Below, one piece after another: positions 17,066-27,466 of a DNA stretch of 64,000 bases. Position 1 is the first letter of the stretch, and each line of letters begins with the position of its first letter. The notes below the pieces were generated by a model. The model worked only from the letters and a program-made list of their open reading frames with translations. It had not been told where the DNA came from and did not search any database. The stretch comes from Actinomadura rifamycini DSM 43936 (lineage in GTDB: Bacteria > Actinomycetota > Actinomycetes > Streptosporangiales > Streptosporangiaceae), in NCBI RefSeq assembly GCF_000425065.1, contig NZ_KE384300.1, forward strand, positions 224,559 through 288,558, given 5' to 3'. The position numbers and the translations under genes are program-made.

Positions 17066-17952
17066 CCTCTGAGCACCTCCGCCTCGGCTTCCCTGCCGGG
17101 ACCGGCCGGGTCCGGGATCACCTCCCGGGCCTCGCCCGTCCGGGCACGTCCGCGTCGAACCACGGTCCCCCCGGCGACCGCGACCGCGAACACCGCCAGG
17201 GCGAGCAGCACGATCGAGGGACCCGGGGGCAGATCGTACTCGAAAGAGCCCGCCAGCCCCGTCACGGCCGACAGTACCCCGACGCCCATCGCCAGCAGCA
17301 TCGTCCCCCGGAACCCGCGGGTGACCTGCTGCGCGGCCGCGACCGGAACGATCATCAGCGCGCTGACCAGCAGCAGGCCGATCGCGCGCATGGCGATCAC
17401 GACGGTCGCCGCGGCCGTCACCGCGATGAGGATGCTGAGGAACCGGACGGGCAGGCCCGCGGCCCGCGCGACCTCCTCGTCCTGGCACAGCAGGAACAGC
17501 TCCCGGCCGAACACGGCGATGACGCCGAGCACGACGACGGCGAGCCCCGCGACCACGTACAGGTCGGACGCCGTCACGCTGGTGATCGAGCCGAACAGGT
17601 AGGACTGGAGGCTCGCGCCGCCGCCCTCCCGGTTCGTGAGGATCACGCCCCCCGCGAGGCCGCCGTAGAAGATCAGCGCGAGGGCGACGTCGCCGCCGCT
17701 GCGGCTGCGCGCCCGCAGCACCTCGATCGCGATCGCGCCGAGCACCGACACGGCCAGCGCGGCGAGCACCGGGGAGGTGCCGGTCAGCAGGCCGAGCCCG
17801 ATGCCGGTCAGCGCGATGTGGCCGACGCCGTCGCCGAGCAGCGACAGCCGCCGCTGCACCAGGAACGTGCCGACGGCGGGGGCGGTCAGCCCGATCAGCA
17901 GCGCCATCGCGAAAGCGACGCGCATGAAGTCGTACTGCAGCATCTCGATCAC
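17062..17952 (-). CDS. znuB: Zinc ABC transporter permease ZnuB
   Basis: ABC-3 family membrane permease that carries Zn2+ into the cell with ZnuC and ZnuA. At least seven hydrophobic segments are visible; the conserved GDGVGHIALTGIGLG near residue 40 and MRAIGLLLVSALMIVPVAAA in the C-terminal half are typical. Length is 296 residues from GTG 17952, which overlaps the znuC stop (GTGA); ATG 17943 is an alternative. The C-terminus is a charged cytosolic tail rich in Arg and Glu. Confidence 0.93.
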   Translation of the reverse strand: MIEMLQYDFMRVAFAMALLIGLTAPAVGTFLVQRRLSLLGDGVGHIALTGIGLGLLTGTSPVLAALAVSVLGAIAIEVLRARSRSGGDVALALIFYGGLAGGVILTNREGGGASLQSYLFGSITSVTASDLYVVAGLAVVVLGVIAVFGRELFLLCQDEEVARAAGLPVRFLSILIAVTAAATVVIAMRAIGLLLVSALMIVPVAAAQQVTRGFRGTMLLAMGVGVLSAVTGLAGSFEYDLPPGPSIVLLALAVFAVAVAGGTVVRRGRARTGEAREVIPDPAGPGREAEAEVLRG

Positions 17953-18659
17953 GCGGGCCTCCCCAGCGGCTCGGTGTCGCGGACGACGCGGCCGTGCGCC
18001 AGCTTGACCGTCCGGGTGACGAGCGGAGCCATCGGGCCCAGCTCGTGCGCGACCAGGACGACCGTGCGGCCGGCCCCGGTCAGCGTGCCGAGCGTCGCGG
18101 CGAGCGCCTCCTGGCTGCCCGCGTCGACGCCGGCGGTGGGCTCGTCCAGCACGAAGGCGTCCGGCTCCCCGGCGAGCGCGCGGGCGATCAGCACCCGCTG
18201 CTGCTGGCCGCCGGACAGCAGGTGCGCGGTGTCGCGGGCCCGGTCGGCGAGCCCGACCGCGGCGAGGGCGCCGTCCACGGCGGCGCGGTCGGCGGCGGAC
18301 GCGGGACGCCACCGGGACCGCCGGGCGACGCGGCCGGACGCCACGACCTCGCGGACGGTCGCGGGGACGCCGCCGCCCATCGGCAGCCGCTGCGGCACGT
18401 ACCCGACGCGCTTCCAGTCGCGGAACCGCGCGGGCGCCTCCCCGTAGATCTCGGTGCGGCCCGCCGCGAGCGGGACCAGCCCGAGCAGCGCCTTCACCAG
18501 CGTCGACTTGCCCGCGCCGTTCGGGCCGAGGACCGCGACGACGTCGCCGGCGGCGACCCGCAGGTCCACGCCGGCCAGCACCTCGCGGCCGTCCCGCCGG
18601 ACGTGCCCGCCGGTCATGGCGAACGGCGGTGCGAGCGGTGCCGCGTCGTCTCGTTTCAT
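17949..18659 (-). CDS. znuC: Zinc ABC transporter ATPase ZnuC
   Basis: ATP-binding subunit of the zinc importer. Seen: Walker A GPNGAGKST, Q-loop YVPQR, signature LSGGQQQRVLIARAL, Walker B AFVLDEPTAGVD and switch His in LVAHELG. Length is 236 residues. ATG 18659 overlaps the znuA stop (ATGA, 18656-18659); a second ATG at 18665 is possible. All four genes overlap by 4 nt, so the operon is tightly coupled. Confidence 0.94.
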   Translation of the reverse strand: MKRDDAAPLAPPFAMTGGHVRRDGREVLAGVDLRVAAGDVVAVLGPNGAGKSTLVKALLGLVPLAAGRTEIYGEAPARFRDWKRVGYVPQRLPMGGGVPATVREVVASGRVARRSRWRPASAADRAAVDGALAAVGLADRARDTAHLLSGGQQQRVLIARALAGEPDAFVLDEPTAGVDAGSQEALAATLGTLTGAGRTVVLVAHELGPMAPLVTRTVKLAHGRVVRDTEPLGRPA

Positions 18660-19636
18660 GAGCATCCCAGGGCGGGTCGCAAGGTCTCCAGGTTCCTGTT
18701 CATGATCGTCAGGTAGTCGTCCGACGATCCCTCCTCGACGCCCTCGACGGGGTCGAGCACGGCGGTCTTCACACCGGCCTCCCGGGCGAGCGTCTCGGCG
18801 ACCTTCGGGCTGACGAGCGTCTCGGTGAAGACGGTCGTCGCGCCCGCCTCCTTGACGTGCTCGGTCAGCTCGGCCAGCCGGGCGGGGGAGGGCTCGCTGG
18901 ACGGGTCGACGCCGGCGATCGAGATCTGCGTGAGCCCGTACCGGTGCGCCATGTAGCCGAACGCCGCGTGCGCGGTGACGATTCCCTTGCGCTCGCAGGA
19001 GGCGAGACCGTCCTTGAACTTCGCGTCGAGGTCGGTGAGCCGCTTCGCGACCTCCTGCGCGCGGCTCTCGTACTCCGCGGCGTTCTCCGCGTCGACCTTC
19101 GCGAGCCGGTCGCCGAGCGCGGTGGCCACGGTGGCCATGCGGCTCGGGTCCAGCCAGATGTGCGGGTCGTACCCGGCGTCGCCGTGGTCGTGGCCGTGCT
19201 CGCCCTCGAGGCCGTGCTCGTGGGCGTGCTCGTGGGCGTGCTCCTCCTCCTCGGCGGGCGGGGGCAGCGTCTTCACCGCGCTCGCGGCGTCGAGCGCCGA
19301 CTTCTCCGCGTGCTCGCGGACGGCGTCGTCCACGGCCGGCTGCATGCCCTTCACGTAGAGGGCGAGGTCGGCCCGCTGGACGCTCGCGACCTGCTTGGCG
19401 GTGAGCTCCAGGTCGTGGGGCTCGGCTCCCGGCGCGGTGAGGGTGCGCACGTGGACGTCGTCGCCGCCGACCCGGCCGGCCAGCCACGCCATCGGGTAGA
19501 AGGAGGCGACGACTTCGGCGGTGCCCGCGGGGGCGTCGCCGTCCGCGTCGCCGCAGGCGGTGAGGCCGGCCGCCAGCCCGGTCAGGGCGAGCGCGGCCGC
19601 GGGGAGGTTTCGCAGGGTTTTGCGGGATCTGAGCAC
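18656..19636 (-). CDS. znuA: Zinc-binding lipoprotein ZnuA
   Basis: Cluster A-I (ZnuA/AdcA type) solute-binding lipoprotein that captures Zn2+ outside the membrane. The N-terminus is a lipoprotein signal with lipobox LTAC, followed by SFYPMAWLAGRVGGD and a His/Glu-rich loop (about residues 130-155) typical of zinc rather than manganese binders, then DPHIWLDPSRM. Length is 326 residues. No in-frame ATG exists near the N-terminus; GTG 19636 coincides with the predicted transcription start, so the message is leaderless. First gene of the zinc operon, under a Zur box. Confidence 0.93.
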   Translation of the reverse strand: MLRSRKTLRNLPAAALALTGLAAGLTACGDADGDAPAGTAEVVASFYPMAWLAGRVGGDDVHVRTLTAPGAEPHDLELTAKQVASVQRADLALYVKGMQPAVDDAVREHAEKSALDAASAVKTLPPPAEEEEHAHEHAHEHGLEGEHGHDHGDAGYDPHIWLDPSRMATVATALGDRLAKVDAENAAEYESRAQEVAKRLTDLDAKFKDGLASCERKGIVTAHAAFGYMAHRYGLTQISIAGVDPSSEPSPARLAELTEHVKEAGATTVFTETLVSPKVAETLAREAGVKTAVLDPVEGVEEGSSDDYLTIMNRNLETLRPALGCS

Positions 19637-19642
19637 GTCATC

Positions 19643-19672
19643 AGTATGCTCAAACCTGAAAATGATTGTCAA
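19643..19672 (-). promoter_or_regulatory. znuA promoter, TTGACA-N18-CATACT
   Basis: On the minus strand, -35 TTGACA (19672-19667) and -10 CATACT (19648-19643) are 18 nt apart. A start 7 nt below the -10 falls on base 19636, the G of the znuA GTG. Confidence 0.65.
19657..19671. promoter_or_regulatory. Zur box over the znuA -35 and spacer
   Basis: TGAAAATGATTGTCA is an imperfect palindrome matching the actinobacterial Zur consensus (TGAAAATnATTTTCA type). It covers most of the -35 and half of the spacer, a classic repressor position. The stop codon of the upstream gene (19669-19671) lies inside it. Confidence 0.82.
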
Positions 19673-19980
19673 AACCGACCTATGATGCGCGCCACGGCGA
19701 ACCCGGCCAGAACGGTCACCGCGACCACCCGCAGCAGCCGGCCCGGCGCGTCCAGCGCGGGCCAGTTGAGGTAGGCGAACCAGGCCAGGAACAGCGCCAG
19801 CACGAACAGGCCCGCCGCCGCGGCCCAGCCCGTCCCGGCCATGCCGAGCACCAGCAGCGCGAACACCGCGGCCAGGAGCGTCCAGCGCGGCAGCCGGTGC
19901 AGCAGCACCACCGGCGCGGCGCTCCACCGCTCCACCGCCGCCCGCAGGCCCGTCGATCCCGTCGCGCGCTCGCCCGGCAT
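19669..19980 (-). CDS. Small two/three-helix membrane protein (DUF6703-like)
   Basis: 103-residue membrane protein with an Arg-containing N-terminus, a hydrophobic hairpin around residues 32-62 (LLAAVFALLVLGMAG and GLFVLALFLAWFAYLNW) and a third segment near 78-96 ending ARIIGRF. It resembles a short actinobacterial DUF family (I recall DUF6703); function unknown. ATG 19980 is preceded by GGGGAGG at good distance. It lies upstream of znuA on the same strand and its stop sits in the Zur box, so read-through into the zinc operon is possible. Divergent from the monooxygenase gene. Confidence 0.72.
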   Translation of the reverse strand: MPGERATGSTGLRAAVERWSAAPVVLLHRLPRWTLLAAVFALLVLGMAGTGWAAAAGLFVLALFLAWFAYLNWPALDAPGRLLRVVAVTVLAGFAVARIIGRF

Positions 19981-20026
19981 CCCGCCTCCCCTCTCCGTCC
20001 GCCCAACGTACTGCCAGGATGGGCGG

Positions 20027-20311
20027 ATGATCGCGATAACCCGGTACCGGGTGCCCGGCGAGGACGCCGACGGCTTCGCCGCCCGCATGAGCGCGGTGCT
20101 CACCGCCTTGTCCGCCAGCCCCGGCTTCCGCACCGGCCGGCTCGCCCGCACCGTGGACGACCCCGTCCTGTGGGCCCTCGTCACCGAATGGGACGGGGCA
20201 GGATTTTACCGGCGGGCCCTCGGTGCGCCCGCCGTCCGGATGGAATTCATCCCGCTGGCCGCGTACGCCGTGGACGAGCCGGGCGCCTACGAGATCGTGA
20301 CCACCGCGTGA
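20027..20311 (+). CDS. ABM-type (antibiotic biosynthesis monooxygenase) small protein
   Basis: 94-residue protein with the dimeric alpha/beta barrel pattern of the ABM superfamily: MIAITRYRVPGEDADGFAAR, a middle SPGFRTGRLARTVDDP and ALVTEWDGAGFYRRAL. Members range from quinone-forming oxygenases to heme-degrading enzymes, and many are uncharacterised; no catalytic residue can be assigned. ATG 20027 has CAGGAT ending 6 nt upstream. The final codons and stop are duplicated by a 17-bp tandem repeat. Confidence 0.8.
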   Translation: MIAITRYRVPGEDADGFAARMSAVLTALSASPGFRTGRLARTVDDPVLWALVTEWDGAGFYRRALGAPAVRMEFIPLAAYAVDEPGAYEIVTTA

Positions 20312-20326
20312 TCGTGACCACCGCGT
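20293..20326. repeat. Perfect 17-bp tandem duplication at a gene end
   Basis: GATCGTGACCACCGCGT occurs at 20293-20309 and again at 20310-20326. The first copy encodes the last residues and the TGA of the ABM gene; without the duplication the frame would end at the TAG now at 20325-20327, giving the same protein. Confidence 0.85.
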
Positions 20327-20527
20327 AGCCCCCGACGCGTAGCCCCCGCCGCGACGTCTCCGCCGGGTGAACGGCGGCCCGCGACACGCGGAGGCCCGTC
20401 CCAAAACCGGGCAACCGGCGGGCAAGATCCTTCCGGGCGCCGTTTCGGCACCGCGTCCAAGGTGATCTTTGCCGCGTCACGATCATGTCGCGGGCCGCCG
20501 GGCCCGGCGATCCTCGGGGGAGACGCG

Positions 20528-21859
20528 ATGCGCCATGCCGTCCTGCTCAGCGCCCTGACCGGGGCCGCGGTCCTCGCGCCCGTCGGCGCGGTCCTGTGGG
20601 AGGCGCCCGCGCGGCCGGCGGCCGGGGCGCCCGCCGCGCCGGCCGCCGCGACCGCCGAAGCGGGCACCGGGGGCGCGGAGCGCGTCGTCCGCTACCGGGG
20701 GCTGCGCATCCGGGTGCCGGACGGGTGGGAGGTGCACCGGCTCGACCGCGACCCCGCCCGCTGCGTCCGCTTCGACCGGCGGGCCGTCTACCTCGGACGG
20801 CCGGGGGAGCGGCCCGACTGCCCCGCCCGCGTCGTGGGCCGCGCCTCGGCCGTCCACGTCGCGCCGCTCGGCGACGGCCGGTCGTCCCGGACGGCCGTGC
20901 GCGCCGACCGGCTCGCCTCGTACACCGTCGAGCCGTCCGTCGACCGCGAGACCCGGGTCGCGCTGCCCGAGGCGGGCGTGGCGATCACCGGCGTGTACGG
21001 GGACGATCCCGCGGCGCTCCAGCGCGTGCTGCGCGGCGTCCGGCTCAGCGCGTCGTGGCCGGGGGAGGACGCCCCGGCGACCGGGCGCCGCGCCGACCCC
21101 GAGCCGCCCACGCCGCGGGCGTCCGGCAGCGGCGGCTCCGCGGCCGCGCCGCAGGCCCCCGGCGCCGCGCCGCGGCGGCCCTGGACGCGCGGGCGCGGGT
21201 TCGACACCTGCACCGCCCCGTCCCTCGACACGATGGCGCGCTGGCGGGACGCCTTCGAGGTCACCAACATCTACATCGGCGGCGCGGCGCGCGGCTGCGC
21301 CCAGCCGAACCTCACCGAGGCGTGGGTGCGGGAGGTCCGCGGCATGGGCTACCGGATCACCCCGACCTACGTGGGGCTCCAGGCGCCTTGCGGGCCCCGC
21401 CCGCAGCGCTTCACCAAGCGCAACGCCGCGGAGCAGGGCCGCGAGAACGCCGTGGACGCCGCCCGCAAGGCGCGCGACCTCGGGATCCCGCCGGGCGAGC
21501 CGGTCTACCTGGACATGGAGGCGTACGACACCTCCAAGAAGGGGTGCCGCAAGGCCGTGCTCGACTTCGTCGACGCCTGGGTGGGCGAGCTGGAGAAGCA
21601 GGGCTACCGGCCCTGCATGTACAGCAGCGCGGCGTCCGGCGTCCGCGACGTGGCCCGCGCGTCCGGGATCAGGAAGCCCGACGGCATCTGGTTCGCCAAC
21701 TGGGACGGCCGCGCCGACGTGTACGGCGACCGGTACTTCCCGGACGACCTGTGGTCGCCGCACCGCCGCATCAAGCAGTACCGCGGCCCCCACAAGGAGC
21801 GGCACGGCGGCGTCACGCTCAACATCGACAGCAACATCGTCGACGGCTACGCCTACTGA
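20528..21859 (+). CDS. Secreted DUF1906 (glycoside-hydrolase-like) protein
   Basis: Exported protein of 443 residues. A signal peptide (MRHAVLLSALTGAAVLAPVG) leads into a unique N-terminal domain (about 50-180) with Cys77 and Cys98, a Pro/Ala linker (about 180-220), then a DUF1906 TIM-barrel-like domain starting GRGFDTCTAPSLDTMARW, with TNIYIGGAARGC, YLDMEAYDTS (the conserved acidic site) and a C-terminal NIDSNIVDGYAY. DUF1906 proteins resemble lysozyme-type GH25 folds and may act on peptidoglycan, but this is unproven. ATG 20528 follows GGGGGAGA; the 216-nt region before it shows only the tandem repeat. Confidence 0.85.
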   Translation: MRHAVLLSALTGAAVLAPVGAVLWEAPARPAAGAPAAPAAATAEAGTGGAERVVRYRGLRIRVPDGWEVHRLDRDPARCVRFDRRAVYLGRPGERPDCPARVVGRASAVHVAPLGDGRSSRTAVRADRLASYTVEPSVDRETRVALPEAGVAITGVYGDDPAALQRVLRGVRLSASWPGEDAPATGRRADPEPPTPRASGSGGSAAAPQAPGAAPRRPWTRGRGFDTCTAPSLDTMARWRDAFEVTNIYIGGAARGCAQPNLTEAWVREVRGMGYRITPTYVGLQAPCGPRPQRFTKRNAAEQGRENAVDAARKARDLGIPPGEPVYLDMEAYDTSKKGCRKAVLDFVDAWVGELEKQGYRPCMYSSAASGVRDVARASGIRKPDGIWFANWDGRADVYGDRYFPDDLWSPHRRIKQYRGPHKERHGGVTLNIDSNIVDGYAY

Positions 21860-22075
21860 CGCCCGAAAAGCGGTCGCGGATGTGCGGAGGCGTGTGCGAG
21901 CCTCACGGCAGGGGACCCGCTCCGGTGCCCTAAGCTGGGGAATGCTCGGAGGCGCCGGGGAGGACCGCGCCTCGGACGCAATCACCGGGGATCACACTCG
22001 CCGCCGTCCGCCGTTCCCGCGGACCGGGGGCGCACTCACTGTCCCGCCGACCGCCAGCCGGATGGAGAAGGATTC

Positions 22076-23464
22076 ATGGCACGCCGTTCCGACGTGATGG
22101 AGACGATCGTCAATCTCGCCAAGCGGCGGGGTCTGGTCTACCCGTCGAGTGAGATCTACGGCGGGCTTCGCGCCTCCTGGGACTACGGCCCCCTCGGCGT
22201 CGAACTGAAGAACAACGTCAAGCGCCAGTGGTGGAAGTCCATGGTGCAGGGCCGCGACGACATCGTCGGCCTCGACTCGTCGGTGATCCTGGCCCGCGAG
22301 GTCTGGGAGGCCAGCGGCCACGTGCAGGCGTTCGTGGACCCGCTGACCGAGTGCCAGTCGTGCCACAAGCGCTTCCGGGCCGACCACCTGGAGGAGGCGT
22401 ACGAGGAGAAGCACGGCCGCCCGCCCGCGAACGGCCTGCACGACCTCGCCTGCCCGAACTGCGGCGTGAAGGGCTCCTTCACCGAGCCGCGGATGTTCAA
22501 CGGCCTGCTCAAGACCTACCTCGGCCCCGTCGAGGACGAGTCCGGCCTGGCCTACCTGCGGCCGGAGACCGCGCAGGGCATCTTCATCAACTACAAGAAC
22601 GTGGAGCAGTCCGCGCGGCGCAAGGTGCCGTTCGGCATCGGCCAGATCGGCAAGTCGTTCCGCAACGAGATCACGCCCGGCAACTTCATCTTCCGGACCC
22701 GCGAGTTCGAGCAGATGGAGATGGAGTTCTTCGTCAAGCCCGGCACCGACGAGGAGTGGCACCAGTACTGGATCGACGAGCGGTTCCAGTGGTACGTCGA
22801 CCTCGGCATCCGCAAGGAGAACCTGCGGCTCTACGAGCACCCCGCCGAGAAGCTGTCCCACTACTCCAAGCGGACCGTGGACGTCGAGTACCGGTTCAAC
22901 TTCGTCGGCGGCGAGTGGGGCGAGCTCGAGGGCGTCGCGAACCGCACCGACTACGACCTGTCGACGCACTCCAAGGCGTCCGGCGCCGACCTGTCGTTCT
23001 TCGACCAGGAGTCCGGCGAGCGGTACACCCCGTACGTCATCGAGCCCGCGGCCGGCGTCGACCGCTGCACGCTGACGTTCATGATGGACGCCTACGCCGA
23101 GGACGAGGCCCCGAACGCCAAGGGCAAGATGGAGAAGCGCACGGTGATGCGCCTCGACCGCCGGCTCGCCCCGGTGAAGGTCGCGGTGCTGCCGCTGTCG
23201 CGCAACGCCGACCTGTCGCCGAAGGCCCGCGACCTCGCGGCGCGGCTGCGCCGGCACTGGAACGTCGACTTCGACGACGCGGGCGCCATCGGCCGCCGCT
23301 ACCGCCGGCAGGACGAGATCGGCACCCCGTTCTGCGTCACGGTCGACTTCGACACGCTCGAGGACGACGCGGTGACCGTGCGGGAGCGCGACACGATGAG
23401 CCAGGAGCGCATCGCGATCTCGCAGGTCGAGTCGTTCCTCGCGGCGCAGCTCGTCGGCTGCTGA
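22076..23464 (+). CDS. glyS: Glycyl-tRNA synthetase (class II, dimeric type)
   Basis: Charges tRNA-Gly with glycine. Single-chain alpha2-type enzyme: N-terminal GLVYPSSEIYGGLRASWDYGP, an inserted zinc-like CxxC...CxxC element (CQSCHKRF and CPNCGV), class II motif 2 around FRNEITPGNFIFRTREFEQ, and a C-terminal anticodon-binding domain ending in QVESFLAAQLVG. Length is 462 residues, typical of actinobacteria. ATG 22076 is preceded by GGAGAAGG at 5 nt. The 216 nt upstream show no T-box that I can recognise. Confidence 0.96.
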   Translation: MARRSDVMETIVNLAKRRGLVYPSSEIYGGLRASWDYGPLGVELKNNVKRQWWKSMVQGRDDIVGLDSSVILAREVWEASGHVQAFVDPLTECQSCHKRFRADHLEEAYEEKHGRPPANGLHDLACPNCGVKGSFTEPRMFNGLLKTYLGPVEDESGLAYLRPETAQGIFINYKNVEQSARRKVPFGIGQIGKSFRNEITPGNFIFRTREFEQMEMEFFVKPGTDEEWHQYWIDERFQWYVDLGIRKENLRLYEHPAEKLSHYSKRTVDVEYRFNFVGGEWGELEGVANRTDYDLSTHSKASGADLSFFDQESGERYTPYVIEPAAGVDRCTLTFMMDAYAEDEAPNAKGKMEKRTVMRLDRRLAPVKVAVLPLSRNADLSPKARDLAARLRRHWNVDFDDAGAIGRRYRRQDEIGTPFCVTVDFDTLEDDAVTVRERDTMSQERIAISQVESFLAAQLVGC

Positions 23465-23502
23465 CCGCGGGGCGTCCGCGCGGCGTCCGGACACGATGAG
23501 GA

Positions 23503-23531
23503 CGGGCCGCCCCCGGGAAGGGGGCGGCCCG
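23503..23531. terminator. 12-bp hairpin after glyS
   Basis: Arms 23503-23514 (CGGGCCGCCCCC) and 23520-23531 pair perfectly around GGGAA. Lies between convergent glyS and a secreted-protein gene. Confidence 0.75.
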
Positions 23532-23599
23532 CCGTCATGGGAGTCGGGGTTCGGTGGGAGCGGTTCGGCCGGCGACGTGCGCCGGCCGGGCGGCGTGCG

Positions 23600-24274
23600 T
23601 CAGCCGGTGACGTACAGCGACTGGTCGTAGGTGCCGGAGCCGGGCGTCGACTCGCCGAGCAGCTCGTAGGTGGCGGTGACGGTGGCCTTGGACGGGCAGA
23701 GGAAGCTGCCGCCCTGCTTGGAGACGGTCGCGCCCGCGACGCCCACCTGGGCCTGCCCGTTGCCCGTGTCGGGACGGTTCGGGTTGTCGCCGTTGAAGCC
23801 GTCGGCGGTCAGGGTGCCGCCGAAGACGCAGGTGATGCCGCCGAACAGGTCGACGACGGCCTGCACCCGGAAGTTGGCGATCGTGACGCTCGCGTCGCGG
23901 CCGCGGGTGCCGTTCGGGTCGTGGGCGACGGCGCCGCCCGTCCACGGCAGGTTCTGCGCGGTGATGGTGGACGACGTGGTCCCGGAGCACGGGCCGCCGT
24001 TCGCGCCGCTGAAGCTCGCCGACGCGATGGCGAGGTCGGTGCCGTCGGAGTCCACCGACCCGGTCATCGTCGACTCGTCGCAGGAGCCGCTGCCGATCGA
24101 GGTGGAGACCGTCGCGACGCCGAGCAGGGACGCCTGGACGTTGCCCGCGTAGGGGGCGGCGCCCGCCGAGCCCGCGCGGATCGTGGTGGTCGCCGCGGAG
24201 GCGGGGGCGGCGCCCGCGGCGAGGACGGCCACCGCGGCCGTCCCGATGACTGCAGCTTGCCTGATTCGTGCCAC
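23600..24274 (-). CDS. Secreted protein of unknown function with four cysteines
   Basis: 224-residue exported protein. The signal peptide MARIRQAAVIGTAAVAVLAA ends near ASA-ATTT. The mature part is Gly/Ser/Thr-rich and predicted all-beta, with four cysteines in GSCDES, GPCSG, TCVFG and LCPSK, likely two disulfides. No enzymatic motif is visible. GTG 24274 is supported by AAGGAG 6 nt upstream and a good promoter (TTGCCG-N17-TACTTT). Low Arg/Lys and high Thr content fit an extracellular protein. I do not recognise a named family. Confidence 0.8.
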   Translation of the reverse strand: MARIRQAAVIGTAAVAVLAAGAAPASAATTTIRAGSAGAAPYAGNVQASLLGVATVSTSIGSGSCDESTMTGSVDSDGTDLAIASASFSGANGGPCSGTTSSTITAQNLPWTGGAVAHDPNGTRGRDASVTIANFRVQAVVDLFGGITCVFGGTLTADGFNGDNPNRPDTGNGQAQVGVAGATVSKQGGSFLCPSKATVTATYELLGESTPGSGTYDQSLYVTG

Positions 24275-24310
24275 CGGATGCTCCTTTGTCCGGTTGGGGT
24301 GGGCATCGTG

Positions 24311-24339
24311 AAAGTAATTCGCTTTCAGATCCCCGGCAA
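24311..24339 (-). promoter_or_regulatory. Promoter TTGCCG-N17-TACTTT of the secreted-protein gene
   Basis: Minus strand: -35 TTGCCG at 24339-24334, -10 TACTTT at 24316-24311, spacer 17. Predicted start near 24304 gives a roughly 30-nt leader containing AAGGAG. Confidence 0.6.
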
Positions 24340-24563
24340 TACCGACCGGTAAGTACAGTGCCGACCGGATCCGGACACGCGGCCGTCCCCGCAGGTCGGG
24401 CGGACCTGGCCGGAATGGGAAGGCCGATGTGGCGGCGGACGCCCTTGACAGGAAAGTTTGTCGGTTGGTCAAACCCTCGGCGAACCCGGAGCGTCCGGCC
24501 GCCGGTGTGGGCTAGGTTTGCCAGAGCATCGCGGCGAGCCGAGGACCAACGACGGGAGGGACC

Positions 24564-25061
24564 ATGCAGCGCCCTCCCAGCACGCCCGGCCGGGCGGGCC
24601 TGCGGGCGCGGGCCTCGCGGTACGCCGGGCGGCGCGCCGCCCCCGCGGGACTCCTCGCCCGGATGCTCGTCGTCGCGCTCGGCCTGCTCGGCCTCGTCGG
24701 CGGGCAGGGCCCGCACACCGCCGCGTCCGGCGGGTCCGGCGCGTCCGCCTCCGTCTCCGGGACCGGGCTGCGCACCGGCGCGGTCCAGGGCGTCCCGTCA
24801 CGCGGACGGCCCGCGCCCGCGGGCCTCGCCGACCGCGGCAACGCCCGGCACGCGGAGGCCGCCGCGGCGGCGCTGGCCCGGCAGACCGACGCGCTCGCCG
24901 CCCCCGACTGGCAGGCCGAGGCCGCGCTGCCGCCTCCGGACATCGACGTCCCGCCGCCGCACGCGCCGGCCGTCCGTCCGGCGGCCGCCCCCGACCGCCC
25001 GGCGGCGGTGCCCCGCGCCGCCCCGCGCGGGCGCGCCCCGCCCGTTTCCGCACGGATCTGA
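24564..25061 (+). CDS. Hypothetical exported or membrane-anchored protein
   Basis: 165-residue ORF. A basic N-terminus (RARASRYAGRRAAPAG) precedes one hydrophobic segment LLARMLVVALGLLGLVGG near residues 30-47; the rest is Ala/Pro/Arg-rich, low complexity, without domain motifs. Evidence for coding is the ATG preceded by GGGAGG at 6 nt, a TAGGTT -10-like box at 24513-24518 and the signal-like segment. It ends 61 nt before secDF on the same strand. Function unknown; composition bias means it could still be a spurious frame. Confidence 0.5.
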   Translation: MQRPPSTPGRAGLRARASRYAGRRAAPAGLLARMLVVALGLLGLVGGQGPHTAASGGSGASASVSGTGLRTGAVQGVPSRGRPAPAGLADRGNARHAEAAAAALARQTDALAAPDWQAEAALPPPDIDVPPPHAPAVRPAAAPDRPAAVPRAAPRGRAPPVSARI

Positions 25062-25122
25062 CGACCGTTCGCGGCGCCGCGCCCCCGCGGCACCGACAAC
25101 CCCGTGTGGAGAGGTTTCCCCT

Positions 25123-27399
<2,277 letters not shown>

Positions 27400-27417
27400 C
27401 CGGCCCCGTGCGACCGG

Positions 27418-27455
27418 CCGCGCCGCCGGCGCCCACCAGGGCGCCGGCGGCGCGG
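27418..27455. terminator. 17-bp hairpin between secDF and the septum-domain cluster
   Basis: Arms 27418-27434 and 27439-27455 are exact complements with an ACCA loop. Lies between convergent genes. Confidence 0.8.
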
Positions 27456-27466
27456 ACCGTCCGGCC

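Noticed and set aside
21860..22075. T-box or riboswitch upstream of glyS
   Set aside because: No T-box sequence (TGGNACC type) or conserved aptamer pattern is visible.
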